The notes under the pieces are model-generated. The model worked only from the letters and a program-made list of their open reading frames with translations, made no database searches and was not told the origin of the DNA. Source: Pseudomonadaceae bacterium (lineage in GTDB: Bacteria; Pseudomonadota; Alphaproteobacteria; UBA2136; UBA6156). Taken from it: a DNA stretch of 21,476 nucleotides. A program made the position numbers and the translations under genes. Positions 1-6,778 of this stretch are shown piece by piece; the stretch's first letter is position 1; each line of letters begins with the position of its first letter. The DNA lies in the NCBI GenBank assembly GCA_947464215.1, contig CANHVX010000005.1:1-21476 (forward strand), read 5' to 3'.

Positions 1-219
1 GCGTGGGGCCAGGCCCGGGCGGACTTTAATGAGCGTTTGGAAAATGGCGACCCTGCCACCGTAAAGCAAGGGTGGCAGCGCTATTATGTGAAAGGCCAAA
101 CCGCGACGGGCGGCAGCGCCCCCGGCACCCACATGAGCAAGCGCAGTTTGAGTGCCCCGGTTGTTTCGGCTCTTCCGGAGCCGCTGGTGGACAGCTTGGG
201 GCTGCTTGAGCGCCCCTGA
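1..219 (+). CDS. C-terminal part of an unrecognised protein (5' truncated)
   Basis: An open frame enters from the left edge in frame 1 and stops with TGA at 217-219, giving the last 72 residues of a protein. The visible part has a hydrophilic segment with WGQARADF and a QGWQRYYVKG stretch. A tail with several leucines and prolines follows and ends in LLERP. I do not recognise a family from this fragment. The stop is followed 15 bases later by a strong intrinsic terminator, which supports this as the true end of a plus-strand gene. Confidence 0.5.
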   Translation, partial: AWGQARADFNERLENGDPATVKQGWQRYYVKGQTATGGSAPGTHMSKRSLSAPVVSALPEPLVDSLGLLERP

Positions 220-234
220 CGCACAGCCCCATGC

Positions 235-273
235 ACCACGCCCCCCAGACAAAGCCTGGGGGGCGTGGTTGTT
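235..273 (+). terminator. Intrinsic terminator after the first gene
   Basis: A perfect 14-bp GC-rich stem (235-248 with 256-269) closes a 7-base loop and is followed by TTGTTT. It ends the plus-strand gene stopping at 219. It also lies 35 bases past the stop of the possible minus-strand gene 305-592, but there is no T-run on that side, so termination of minus-strand transcripts is less certain. Confidence 0.85.
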
Positions 274-304
274 TGGACATGTTATGGCGGGTGGCCTTAT
301 GCGG

Positions 305-592
305 TTAGGGTGTGGTGTCATCCGCCGGTTTGGGTGGCTTGGCGGGTGCCGCTTTCGGCTTTTTGGGCGTGAGCGCCACCGAGCTTTTCAGCTGCTGGCG
401 CAGCGGAGGCGGCGGGTTGCCGGAATGGGCTTTGGCGAGTTCGCTGGCTTGTTCGAAACTGCGGTTTTCAGGAGGTTGGGGGGGGAAAAGGGGGTCGCGC
501 ACGGGTGTGGCTCCGTTGTGTTGCAATGGCGCCTTATGGCTGAATTGACCCAGATTTGCAAGCCTGCGCTGGCTGTGGCAGGGTGACGCCAT
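305..592 (-). CDS. Possible small proline-rich basic protein, divergent from uvrC
   Basis: A 95-codon frame runs from an ATG at 592-590 to TAA at 307-305. The protein is hydrophilic, with no membrane segment or signal peptide. A central part contains FEQASELAKAHSG and a proline/lysine-rich tail contains TPKKPKAAPAKPPKP. Its codons resemble those of neighbouring genes (GCC, AAA, CCC). It is placed convergent to the gene ending at 219, with a terminator between them, as a real gene would be. The oddity is its start: the ATG shares bases with the uvrC ATG (CATG at 590-593), leaving no space for separate promoters. No clear Shine-Dalgarno is seen, and a GTG at 613 is an alternative start inside uvrC. 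I do not recognise the family. If it is not a gene, 274-590 is an otherwise featureless upstream region of uvrC. Confidence 0.45.
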   Translation of the reverse strand: MASPCHSQRRLANLGQFSHKAPLQHNGATPVRDPLFPPQPPENRSFEQASELAKAHSGNPPPPLRQQLKSSVALTPKKPKAAPAKPPKPADDTTP

Positions 593-2486
593 GACGACTT
601 TTACCCCCGACACGATAACGGATGGCGCCGATGTGCTGCGCGCCCGCGTGCGCGATTTGCCGACGGCGCCAGGGGTTTACCGCATGTTGGATGGTGACGG
701 GCGTGTTCTGTATGTGGGCAAAGCCCGCAACCTGCGCGCGCGCGTGACCCAATACACCCAGTTTGACCGTATGGTGGTGCGTATCCGCAAAATGGTGTTT
801 GAAACCCGCGACCTGGTGGTGGTGGAAACCCGCACCGAAGCCGAAGCGTTGCTGCTGGAAGCGAACCTAATTAAGAGCCTCAAGCCCAAATACAACATTA
901 GCATGCGCGACGACAGCAGCTATGTGAGTGTGGTGATTACCGGCGATGAAACGCCCCTGATACGGGCCCACCGGGGCGCCCGCGCGCGCGGCAACGGCCC
1001 TGACCACGCCACCTACTTTGGCCCTTACCCAAGTGCCGCCGCCGTGTATTCCACCCTTGACCTGATGGAACGCGCCTTCCGCTTACGGACGTGCGGCGAT
1101 GCGACCTTCCGCCACCGCACCCGCCCCTGCCTGAAATATGACATTAAACGGTGCAGCGGGCCGTGCGTGGGGAAAATTGACCCCGCCGCCTACGCCCGCA
1201 GTGTGGCCCAAGCCAAGCGTTTTTTACAGGGCGAGCGCCAAGATGTTTTGGCCGAGTTGCAAGCCCAAATGGCCACCCATGCGGCGGCCTTGGACTATGA
1301 AGCGGCGGCGGCGGTGCGCGACCGTATCCAGGCGCTGGCCAGTGTGGTTTCGGCACGTGGCGCCCTGACCCATGCGCTGGATGATGCCGATGTGTTTGGC
1401 ATGGTGGTGGAAGGCGGGCGGGTGGCCATTCAGGCCTTTTACTACCGCAACGGGCAGCATGTGGGGAACCATGTATTCTACCCCACCTATGACGATGACA
1501 GTGATGGCGACACGGGCGAACTGATGCGTGTGTTTGTGGCGTTGCATTATGTGCAGCGACGCGCGCCGCCGCTTATTGTGGCCAACATTGCCCCCGCCGA
1601 TGCCGATGAATTGGCGGAAGCCCTGCGGGTAGCCACCGGCCGCAGTGTGCGTTTGGAACAGCCCCAACGTGGTGACAAAGCCGATATTGTGCAGCATGCC
1701 GTGGACAATGCCCGCGCTGCCCTTCATCGCAAAGTGGCCGAAAGCGGCAACTGGAGCAACCAAATGGCGTTGTGGGCCGAGATGCTGGGCCGCGAGGCGG
1801 TGGGGCGTGTGGAGTGTTATGATATTTCCAACATCTCGGGCCGTTACCCGGTGGCCAGCTGCGTGGTGGCCGGCCCCGACGGCATGGACAAAGCCCGTTA
1901 CCGCAAATATGCCGTGCAGACCAAAAATACCCCGGATGATTACGCCATGCTGCGCGAAGTGCTGACCCGCCGCGTGGCCCGCGCCGCCAAAGAGAACGAT
2001 TGGCCCGACGTACTGCTGGTGGACGGCGGCAAAGGCCAACTGAATGTGCTGGTGGACGTGATGCGTGCAGCCGGCGCCCTTTTTGCCGACGGAACGCCCG
2101 CGCTGGTGGGGATTGCCAAGGGGGAAGAGCGCGACAAGGGGCTGGAGGTGCTCTTCCACGCCTGCCCTGACACCGATGACGAGGGCGGCGTGGCCCTGCG
2201 CCAGCTGCCGATTGCCAAGGACAGCCCGTTGATTTTTGTGCTCCAGCGTATCCGCGACGAAGCCCACCGTTTTGCGATTACCTACCACCGTTCCAAGCGG
2301 GCCAAAGCGTTGGAAGCCAGCCGCTTGGATGATATCCCCGGCGTGGGGGCTGCCAAGAAAAAGGCCCTTTTGCTGCATTTTGGCAGCGTGGCGGCGGTGC
2401 GCGGCGCCGACGAGGCCGCATTGGCAGCCGTGCCGGGCATTGGGCCGGTGCTGGGGGGGATGATTTACCGTTATTTTCAGCAATAA
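591..2486 (+). CDS. uvrC: UvrABC system protein C (excinuclease subunit C)
   Basis: UvrC makes both incisions in nucleotide excision repair after UvrB is loaded at the damage. The 631-residue length is normal. The N-terminal GIY-YIG nuclease is clear: PGVYRM near residue 27, LYVGKA at 40-45 and the catalytic glutamate in LLEANLIKS near 90. A UVR domain that contacts UvrB follows (about 215-250, LDYEAAAAVRDRIQAL). The C-terminal RNase H-like nuclease shows VECYDISNISG, LLVDGGKGQLN and ITYHRSKRAK. Two helix-hairpin-helix units close the protein (DDIPGVGAAKKK and AAVPGIGPVLGG). AGGG about eight bases upstream supports the ATG at 591. The start overlaps the possible divergent gene ending at 592. 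The usual alphaproteobacterial pgsA/moaD/moaE neighbours do not follow it here. Confidence 0.97.
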   Translation: MTTFTPDTITDGADVLRARVRDLPTAPGVYRMLDGDGRVLYVGKARNLRARVTQYTQFDRMVVRIRKMVFETRDLVVVETRTEAEALLLEANLIKSLKPKYNISMRDDSSYVSVVITGDETPLIRAHRGARARGNGPDHATYFGPYPSAAAVYSTLDLMERAFRLRTCGDATFRHRTRPCLKYDIKRCSGPCVGKIDPAAYARSVAQAKRFLQGERQDVLAELQAQMATHAAALDYEAAAAVRDRIQALASVVSARGALTHALDDADVFGMVVEGGRVAIQAFYYRNGQHVGNHVFYPTYDDDSDGDTGELMRVFVALHYVQRRAPPLIVANIAPADADELAEALRVATGRSVRLEQPQRGDKADIVQHAVDNARAALHRKVAESGNWSNQMALWAEMLGREAVGRVECYDISNISGRYPVASCVVAGPDGMDKARYRKYAVQTKNTPDDYAMLREVLTRRVARAAKENDWPDVLLVDGGKGQLNVLVDVMRAAGALFADGTPALVGIAKGEERDKGLEVLFHACPDTDDEGGVALRQLPIAKDSPLIFVLQRIRDEAHRFAITYHRSKRAKALEASRLDDIPGVGAAKKKALLLHFGSVAAVRGADEAALAAVPGIGPVLGGMIYRYFQQ

Positions 2487-2490
2487 AGGG

Positions 2491-2518
2491 TTGCGGTGGG
2501 ATGCCGTAAGTGTATACT
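2491..2518 (+). promoter_or_regulatory. Candidate sigma-70 promoter for the small orphan gene
   Basis: TTGCGG (2491-2496) and TATACT (2513-2518) are separated by 16 bases, immediately after the uvrC stop. The -10 box matches five of six consensus bases; the -35 is weak (three of six). Transcription would begin near 2525, giving a leader of about 47 bases with a strong Shine-Dalgarno at 2561-2566. Confidence 0.5.
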
Positions 2519-2571
2519 TGTAGGTGTTGAAAAGGGGCATTGGGCCCGTTTCCGTTTTAGAGGAGGTGCCT

Positions 2572-2823
2572 TTGGGTGCCGGAAACTGGGGCGATGACCC
2601 CGCGACGTTGGGCGGGCGGATTATCGCCACCCACGAAATTGGCCGGCGAGCTGGCTACAGCACGGCGGATGCCGCGCTGACGGCCTTTGACAAAGGCCAG
2701 CACGCCGAGATGGCCGCCCTTGGCCTTGGCACCTTGGGTGCCGAAGATGCCGCCCGCAACGTGGTGCGAGACGGCGCGTTCGGCCTGGACGCATTTGACG
2801 CCATTTTTGGGCCGAAACGGTGA
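2572..2823 (+). CDS. Small orphan protein, 83 aa, probable TTG start
   Basis: I do not recognise this protein. It is glycine- and alanine-rich and soluble, starting GAGNWGDDPATLGG, with THEIGRRAGYSTADAAL in the middle and a C-terminus of DAFDAIFGPKR. There is no signal peptide or membrane helix. The start is set by a perfect AGGAGG at 2561-2566, five bases before TTG at 2572. An in-frame GTG at 2566 lies within that Shine-Dalgarno, and a GTG at 2524 would sit at or before the predicted transcription start. The gene has a candidate promoter just after uvrC and a strong terminator after its stop, so it looks like an independent single-gene unit. A regulatory RNA of about 320 bases is a less likely alternative, given the quality of the ribosome binding site and the coding-like codon use. 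Confidence 0.65.
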   Translation: MGAGNWGDDPATLGGRIIATHEIGRRAGYSTADAALTAFDKGQHAEMAALGLGTLGAEDAARNVVRDGAFGLDAFDAIFGPKR

Positions 2824-2829
2824 CGACAG

Positions 2830-2850
2830 AGGGGGCTGCGGCCCCCTTTT
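2830..2850 (+). terminator. Intrinsic terminator after the small orphan gene
   Basis: A 7-bp stem (AGGGGGC 2830-2836 with GCCCCCT 2841-2847) with a TGCG tetraloop is followed by T residues (TTTTGTT from 2847). It starts seven bases after the stop of the 83-aa gene and lies between two convergent genes, 18 bases from the stop of the minus-strand yceI-like gene. It may therefore also affect transcripts coming from the right. Confidence 0.8.
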
Positions 2851-2864
2851 GTTGTGCCAAATGG

Positions 2865-3434
2865 CTAACGGGCTTTGGTGCCGTGGAGGGTAAAGGTGAG
2901 GCTGATGGTGGGGCCGACCCATTCGGCCTTAGGGTCGGACTGTTGGCCCAGGCCCAAGGTGAGGCGGTTGAGGGGTAAGGTGGCGGTGGCCTGCACGCCA
3001 TTGGCCGCCGGCGTGACGGTGAAGGGCAGGGTGACGGCATGGGTTTGGCCACGCACCGTGAGGGTGCCCTCGGCCCGATATGTGCCGGCGGTGGTGGTGG
3101 ACGTGATGCGGGTACTTTGGAACGTGGCGGTAGGGAATTGTGCGGTGTTGAACCAATCGGCCGTGGGGAGGGTGCCATCGTACATCGCATTGCCGGTGTT
3201 GGCGCTGCCGGTGACGATGGTGGCGCTGATGCGGCTGGCCGTTAGGTTTTCGGGGAGCCAAGTGACCTCGGCCGACCATTGGCGGAAGGTGCCCTGGAAG
3301 GGGTTTTCCGCATGCGTGCCCTGAAAGGCAATGGTGCTGGTGGCGGGGGTGAGCGTGTAGGTTTCGGCTATGGCTGGGGCACCTCCCCCTATAAAACTGC
3401 TAGCTAATAGAGAGTATATGAGACGACGACGCAT
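2865..3434 (-). CDS. YceI-family periplasmic protein (first copy)
   Basis: YceI proteins are periplasmic lipocalin-like beta barrels that bind isoprenoid-type lipids; the physiological ligand is usually unknown. This 189-residue protein begins with a Sec signal peptide: MRRR, a hydrophobic core, and probable cleavage after AIA. It continues with family features: an early TYTLTPATSTIAFQG strand, a DWFNTAQFPTATFQST segment, and GTLTVRGQTHAVTLPFTV. AAGGAAT upstream supports the ATG at 3434. It lies four bases after the cytochrome b561 stop, with its ribosome binding site near the end of that gene, so the two are an operon like E. coli yceJ-yceI. It is a diverged paralogue of the protein at 4086-4727. 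Confidence 0.9.
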   Translation of the reverse strand: MRRRLIYSLLASSFIGGGAPAIAETYTLTPATSTIAFQGTHAENPFQGTFRQWSAEVTWLPENLTASRISATIVTGSANTGNAMYDGTLPTADWFNTAQFPTATFQSTRITSTTTAGTYRAEGTLTVRGQTHAVTLPFTVTPAANGVQATATLPLNRLTLGLGQQSDPKAEWVGPTISLTFTLHGTKAR

Positions 3435-3438
3435 GGGT

Positions 3439-3990
3439 TTATTCCTTAGATTTAAGAAAGGTGATGCGGGGTAGCAGATGTATTTTATCGGTTACCGCAT
3501 GTTTGATGACAGCCGCTACATGCACACCTCCTGTGGCCATCAGTAGATAGGCGATAATCTCGTGACTTTCCTTCGCGATCCCATTGACGATGCTGTTCAT
3601 GGCCAGGCCTGGAATATGTGGCCACGTGAACAAGCCAAAGACAAGTGTGGGCAGGCCGTAGGGGCTTGAGGAGACCATGAGCCATCCCGTAAGTGGCATG
3701 GTGAACATAAGGATATACAGGGCAGCGTGACCTGCATGAGCCGCCTTTACTTCCCATGCTTTCATGTTCTGTGGCAGAGGCGGTGTATGCGTTGACAGGC
3801 GCACCAGCAACCGCAGACTGACGGCCAGCAGCACCAGCACGCCTAGGCTTTTATGCCACTGAATCACGGTGAACATCCATGGTTTGGGGAGTGATTCAAG
3901 CAGCAAACCACTGGCCAGCATGGCGCCCAGTGCCAGCGCGATAAGCCAGTGCAAGGTGATGAGAAAGCCGTGGTAGCGGGTGGGAGCCAT
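3439..3990 (-). CDS. Cytochrome b561 (CybB/YceJ-like), inner-membrane di-haem protein
   Basis: This is a 183-residue four-helix membrane protein of the bacterial cytochrome b561 family, which moves electrons between quinol and a periplasmic acceptor. Four histidines sit where CybB binds its two haems: H14 in TLHWLIALALG, H46 in IQWHKSLGVLV, H143 in KESHEIIAYLL and H157 in GGVHVAAVIKH. Hydrophobic segments lie at roughly 10-32, 45-65, 86-106 and 143-164. AGGAAAA upstream supports the ATG at 3990. The neighbouring YceI genes suggest a shared lipid or quinone-related role. A hairpin terminator separates it from the upstream yceI copy, so this pair may be transcribed by read-through from 4790 or from its own unidentified promoter. 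Confidence 0.92.
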   Translation of the reverse strand: MAPTRYHGFLITLHWLIALALGAMLASGLLLESLPKPWMFTVIQWHKSLGVLVLLAVSLRLLVRLSTHTPPLPQNMKAWEVKAAHAGHAALYILMFTMPLTGWLMVSSSPYGLPTLVFGLFTWPHIPGLAMNSIVNGIAKESHEIIAYLLMATGGVHVAAVIKHAVTDKIHLLPRITFLKSKE

Positions 3991-4042
3991 GGTGTTTTCC
4001 TGTGCGGGTTGAATGCGTTCAGCCTAGGCTGATTTTCTGCGG

Positions 4043-4074
4043 AAGAAAAGGGGGAGACTGTGTCTCCCCCCTTT
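4043..4074 (-). terminator. Terminator or attenuator between the second yceI copy and cytochrome b561
   Basis: A 9-bp stem (4050-4058 with 4062-4070) with a 3-base loop lies between the stop of the gene at 4086 and the start of the gene at 3990. Read on the minus strand, the right arm is followed by TTTTCTT (4049-4043). It should end or reduce transcription from the upstream YceI gene before cytochrome b561. Confidence 0.75.
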
Positions 4075-4085
4075 GATGTCCTCTC

Positions 4086-4727
4086 CTATTCGGGACGTTG
4101 GGGCGTGAGTTGCTCGAACTCGGTTTCCAGGCGCAGGGTGACCTCGTCGCCGACCATGGGCACGTAGGTGGATAGGCCCCATTCTGAGCGCTTTAAGGTT
4201 GCAACCGCCGAAAAGCCAACCGCAGGATTGCCGCTGATGGGTTTTTTGGTGTAGGCGCCGTTGAACGTGACATCGAACGTCAGGGGTTTCGTGACGCCCA
4301 TAAAGGTGAGGTCTCCGGTCATCTTACCGGTTTTTTCACCCGTTTTGACCAGCTTGGTGCTGGTGAAGGTGATGGTGGGGAATGCGGTGCTGTTCAGCCA
4401 ATCTTTGCCGGTGGCGAGTTCTTTGTCGAAGTCTTTTTTCTCGGGGTAGGGGAAGTCGGTTTCAATAGAGGCGGGGTCTACACGGGCGGTGACTTTGCTT
4501 TGCTCGGGCGCCGTGGGGTTGAGGGTGAGTGTTGACTCGAGCCCGGTAAAGCGCGCCGTGTAGTTGGACAGCCCCATGTGGCTGAGGGAAAAGGTGAGGC
4601 TGGCGTGGGATTTATCGAGCATATAGGTGCCGGCGGGCATGTCTTTGAGGGCCACCATCTCTTGGGCGTAGGGGGCCAGCGCGGTGGTGCCGAGCAGCGC
4701 GGTGGTGAGAACGAGGGTGCGGAACAT
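4086..4727 (-). CDS. YceI-family periplasmic protein (second copy)
   Basis: This 213-residue secreted YceI protein has a signal peptide ending near AYA. The lipocalin-like domain shows TYMLDKSHASLTFSLSHMG, then DWLNSTAFPTITFTSTKLV and GDLTFMGVTKPLTFDVTFNG. It closes with FSAVATLKRSEWGLSTYVP and VGDEVTLRLETEFE. It matches the classical YceI pattern better than the copy at 2865-3434. It is the first gene of a minus-strand group with cytochrome b561. A promoter with an overlapping near-palindrome lies just upstream, so expression is probably repressor-controlled. The Shine-Dalgarno is weak (GAAAG). Confidence 0.95.
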   Translation of the reverse strand: MFRTLVLTTALLGTTALAPYAQEMVALKDMPAGTYMLDKSHASLTFSLSHMGLSNYTARFTGLESTLTLNPTAPEQSKVTARVDPASIETDFPYPEKKDFDKELATGKDWLNSTAFPTITFTSTKLVKTGEKTGKMTGDLTFMGVTKPLTFDVTFNGAYTKKPISGNPAVGFSAVATLKRSEWGLSTYVPMVGDEVTLRLETEFEQLTPQRPE

Positions 4728-4757
4728 AGCAGAGCTTTCGTGTTGGGGTTTATCTTT

Positions 4758-4784
4758 ATTTCATAATTACTGAAATAATGAAAT
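4758..4784. promoter_or_regulatory. Near-palindrome, probable operator
   Basis: A 27-base palindrome has 13-base arms around T4771, with 11 of 13 positions paired. The outer arms are ATTTCAT (4758-4764) and ATGAAAT (4778-4784). It fills the spacer and covers the -10 box of the YceI promoter, the usual place for a dimeric repressor of the MarR, TetR or similar type. No regulator gene is adjacent. Confidence 0.55.
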
Positions 4785-4790
4785 TGTCAA
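4763..4790 (-). promoter_or_regulatory. Sigma-70-type promoter for the YceI/cytochrome b561 group
   Basis: On the minus strand a perfect TTGACA (4790-4785) is followed after 16 bases by AATTAT (4768-4763, four of six). The -35 box starts ten bases from the flhG stop codon, so the promoter occupies the whole gap between flhG and the YceI gene. Confidence 0.65.
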
Positions 4791-4799
4791 GGCGGGTGA

Positions 4800-5555
4800 T
4801 TAAGGTTTGAGAGCCATAACATGCCGGGCAAGGGATGAGAGCGCCTCGACCCCTGGGCTTTTGGGAAACACCTGAGCCACCAGCTGGTGTGAGCGCACCG
4901 CCTGCGACCAATATTTGCACTGCGGCACCTGACCCACCAAGGGCGGCGGAGGCAGCTGCAGAAAACCTTCCACGGCCTTTGCCAAGCGTGTGTGCACCTG
5001 GGCGGCCTCGCGCGCGGTGGCCTGGTTCATCACCACCTGCGTGTTGTTCACGCCGTGCTGCTGCCACAGCACTTTGATGAGGGCGTAGGCGTCGGTGAGG
5101 GAGGCGGGGTCGGGCGTGGTGAGCAACAGAGCACGGCTGCTTTGCGCGCACATGAGCAGTGTGGTGGGGCTGATGCCGGCAGCGGCATCGACCAGAATGG
5201 TGCTATACGTTTCGCCTAATGAGTGCAGTTCGTTCATCCACCCCGCCAGTGTGGGCAGAGCCAGCGTGGCCAGACCCATATGGCCGCTGCTGCCCGCCAA
5301 AAGATGAAAGCCATGGGGTGTGGGCGTGATAGCCTCGGCGAGCGTGCAGCGGTGCGCGAGGACATCGGCCAGGCTGGCCTTGGGCGTGAGGTTGAGCTGG
5401 ACATCGGCGTTGGCGAGGCCGGTGTCGCCATCGACCACCAAGACTTTACCCCCGTGGGTTGCCAGCACGTGCGCCATGTTGAGTGTAAACGACGTTTTAC
5501 CCACGCCCCCCTTACCCGAGGCCACGGTGATGATGTTGGGTGTATGGACGTTCAT
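4800..5555 (-). CDS. flhG: FlhG (FleN/YlxH), MinD-like ATPase controlling flagellar number
   Basis: FlhG is a MinD/ParA-family ATPase that works with FlhF to set flagellar number. The 251-residue protein has the deviant Walker A motif ASGKGGVGKT (residues 12-21), the VLVVDGDTGLANADVQ segment with D42 and D44, and LVDAAAG (D123). It also has the FlhG-type TTPDPASLTDAYALIK segment at 146-161. The C-terminus (LSSLARHVMALKP) could form the membrane-binding helix. The ATG at 5555 overlaps the flhF stop as ATGA, so the two are translationally coupled. Longer in-frame starts would lie inside flhF and add only residues without family character. With this start only about ten residues precede the ATPase core, leaving no room for the DQAxxLR-type helix that stimulates FlhF in studied FlhG proteins. 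Confidence 0.92.
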   Translation of the reverse strand: MNVHTPNIITVASGKGGVGKTSFTLNMAHVLATHGGKVLVVDGDTGLANADVQLNLTPKASLADVLAHRCTLAEAITPTPHGFHLLAGSSGHMGLATLALPTLAGWMNELHSLGETYSTILVDAAAGISPTTLLMCAQSSRALLLTTPDPASLTDAYALIKVLWQQHGVNNTQVVMNQATAREAAQVHTRLAKAVEGFLQLPPPPLVGQVPQCKYWSQAVRSHQLVAQVFPKSPGVEALSSLARHVMALKP

Positions 5556-6625
5556 AGGCGGGGCGCCAGCGTGGCGTTGGTTTCGGTTGCAAACTCCCAC
5601 GGGTGCACCGGCAGCTGGGTGAGCGCCTCGGCCAGCCATTGGGCCGTGAGGGGCAGCGGTGGCGTGGCCATATCGGGCGCGTGGGTGGCCAGCCCCATGG
5701 GCAAGCCGGACCCGACTGCCGTGGCGACCACGGACCCGTAGCGAGTGGTGCAGTCGAGCTTCGTGAAGATAAGGCTGCTGAGTGAAAAGCGATGGCAGGC
5801 CACGGGCAGCGCTTGCATATCTTCCGCATTCACGTTGGCGGGCAACACCAGATGTGTTGCCCAGGACGTGCCGGCCGGCAGGTTGAGCACCGCAAGTTTG
5901 CGCTGCAACGCCACCAGTGTTGCCGTGGCAAATGGATTGATGCCGGGTGTATCTATAAGCAGCAGGTGGCGTGGCCCGAGTTCGGCCGCGGCTGCGTGCA
6001 AACCACCCGCGCCTGTGACGAGGTGGGCATGGTCGCCCATCACCTCGGCGGCGATGGCCAGGGGCTCGAAGCCGCCGATTTTTTGGTCGTCGAGCGAGAG
6101 CAGGCCCACATTGCGCCCTTGCCGCCGTGCCTGGATGCCGAGCTTTGCCACCAACGTGGTTTTACCCGCGCCATGTGGGCCAATAAAAATATGAATGCCG
6201 GCGGAGGATAAAAGATCGGTGGGGGTTTTGACCGCCAGTTGCTTGCCCAGCAGCATGGCCAGTGATTCGGACTCGGTAAACCCCGCCGCTTTCATCCCCG
6301 GCAGGGCGGTGAGCAGCGGCTGGCACAGATGCTCGGGCAGGCCATGGCTGTGCAGGGTGCTGGACAACAGAGTGGGCAGAGGTGGTTTGGGCGTAGAGGG
6401 GAACGCGTTATGGGAATGATTGGCGGACAGATTGGCAGGGGCCGGAGCGGGCACGGGACGCGGGGGTGGGGGATCGTCATTCAGGGCAGCCGTAATTTCG
6501 AGTGAGGGCTTGCCGTTGCGCATGATTTTACGCGTGTTGAGAATAAGTGCTTCTGGCCCCAACTGCGTGCGAATGATGGCCAGCGCCTCGGCCATGGTTT
6601 CGGCAGTGATGGTTTTGATGCGCAT
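5552..6625 (-). CDS. flhF: FlhF, SRP-type GTPase for flagellar placement
   Basis: FlhF is a signal-recognition-particle GTPase that recruits the first flagellar parts to the pole. The 357-residue protein has the expected three parts. The N-terminal B domain begins MRIKTITAETMAEAL. A proline-rich linker covers about 52-85. The NG GTPase domain has GPHGAGKTT (149-157), DTPG (225-228) and TKLD (288-291). The G3 motif normally reads DTAG, and the usual DxYRxGAxEQL segment appears here as DDQKIGGFEPL, so the nucleotide pocket is somewhat altered. AAGGGG before the ATG at 6625 fits a ribosome binding site. It is transcribed divergently from flagellin and is first in the flhF-flhG pair. Confidence 0.93.
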   Translation of the reverse strand: MRIKTITAETMAEALAIIRTQLGPEALILNTRKIMRNGKPSLEITAALNDDPPPPRPVPAPAPANLSANHSHNAFPSTPKPPLPTLLSSTLHSHGLPEHLCQPLLTALPGMKAAGFTESESLAMLLGKQLAVKTPTDLLSSAGIHIFIGPHGAGKTTLVAKLGIQARRQGRNVGLLSLDDQKIGGFEPLAIAAEVMGDHAHLVTGAGGLHAAAAELGPRHLLLIDTPGINPFATATLVALQRKLAVLNLPAGTSWATHLVLPANVNAEDMQALPVACHRFSLSSLIFTKLDCTTRYGSVVATAVGSGLPMGLATHAPDMATPPLPLTAQWLAEALTQLPVHPWEFATETNATLAPRL

Positions 6626-6735
6626 AGGGGCCCCTTAACGGTAGCCACTGTGGCAGAAAACAAGCCACCTGGGAATATGTAACCCGCATATGACATGCTT
6701 TTACCGCACAAGGGAACGATAGGATTGGCGAATAT

Positions 6736-6751
6736 TGGCACACCGCGTGCA
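6736..6751 (+). promoter_or_regulatory. Sigma-54 promoter of the flagellin gene
   Basis: TGGCAC (6736-6741), five bases, then GTGCA (6747-6751). The invariant GG (6737-6738) and GC (6749-6750) are exactly ten bases apart. This is one base from the TGGCAC-N5-TTGCA consensus and lies 28 bases before the flagellin ATG, in the 147-bp flhF-flagellin divergent region. Apart from short inverted repeats such as GCCAC/GTGGC at 6644-6654, I see no clear activator site there. Confidence 0.85.
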
Positions 6752-6778
6752 TAGAGAAAGGCAAGGAAAGATGTGTCC

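Noticed and set aside
1224..2630. 468-codon open frame on the minus strand opposite uvrC
   Set aside because: It is antisense to a complete uvrC with all motifs, has histidine/glycine-rich composition typical of a reverse-strand frame, and shows no recognisable domain.
6644..6654. GCCAC-T-GTGGC inverted repeat in the flhF leader as a regulator site
   Set aside because: An 11-base palindrome is expected by chance at this frequency and no second copy or promoter relation supports it.
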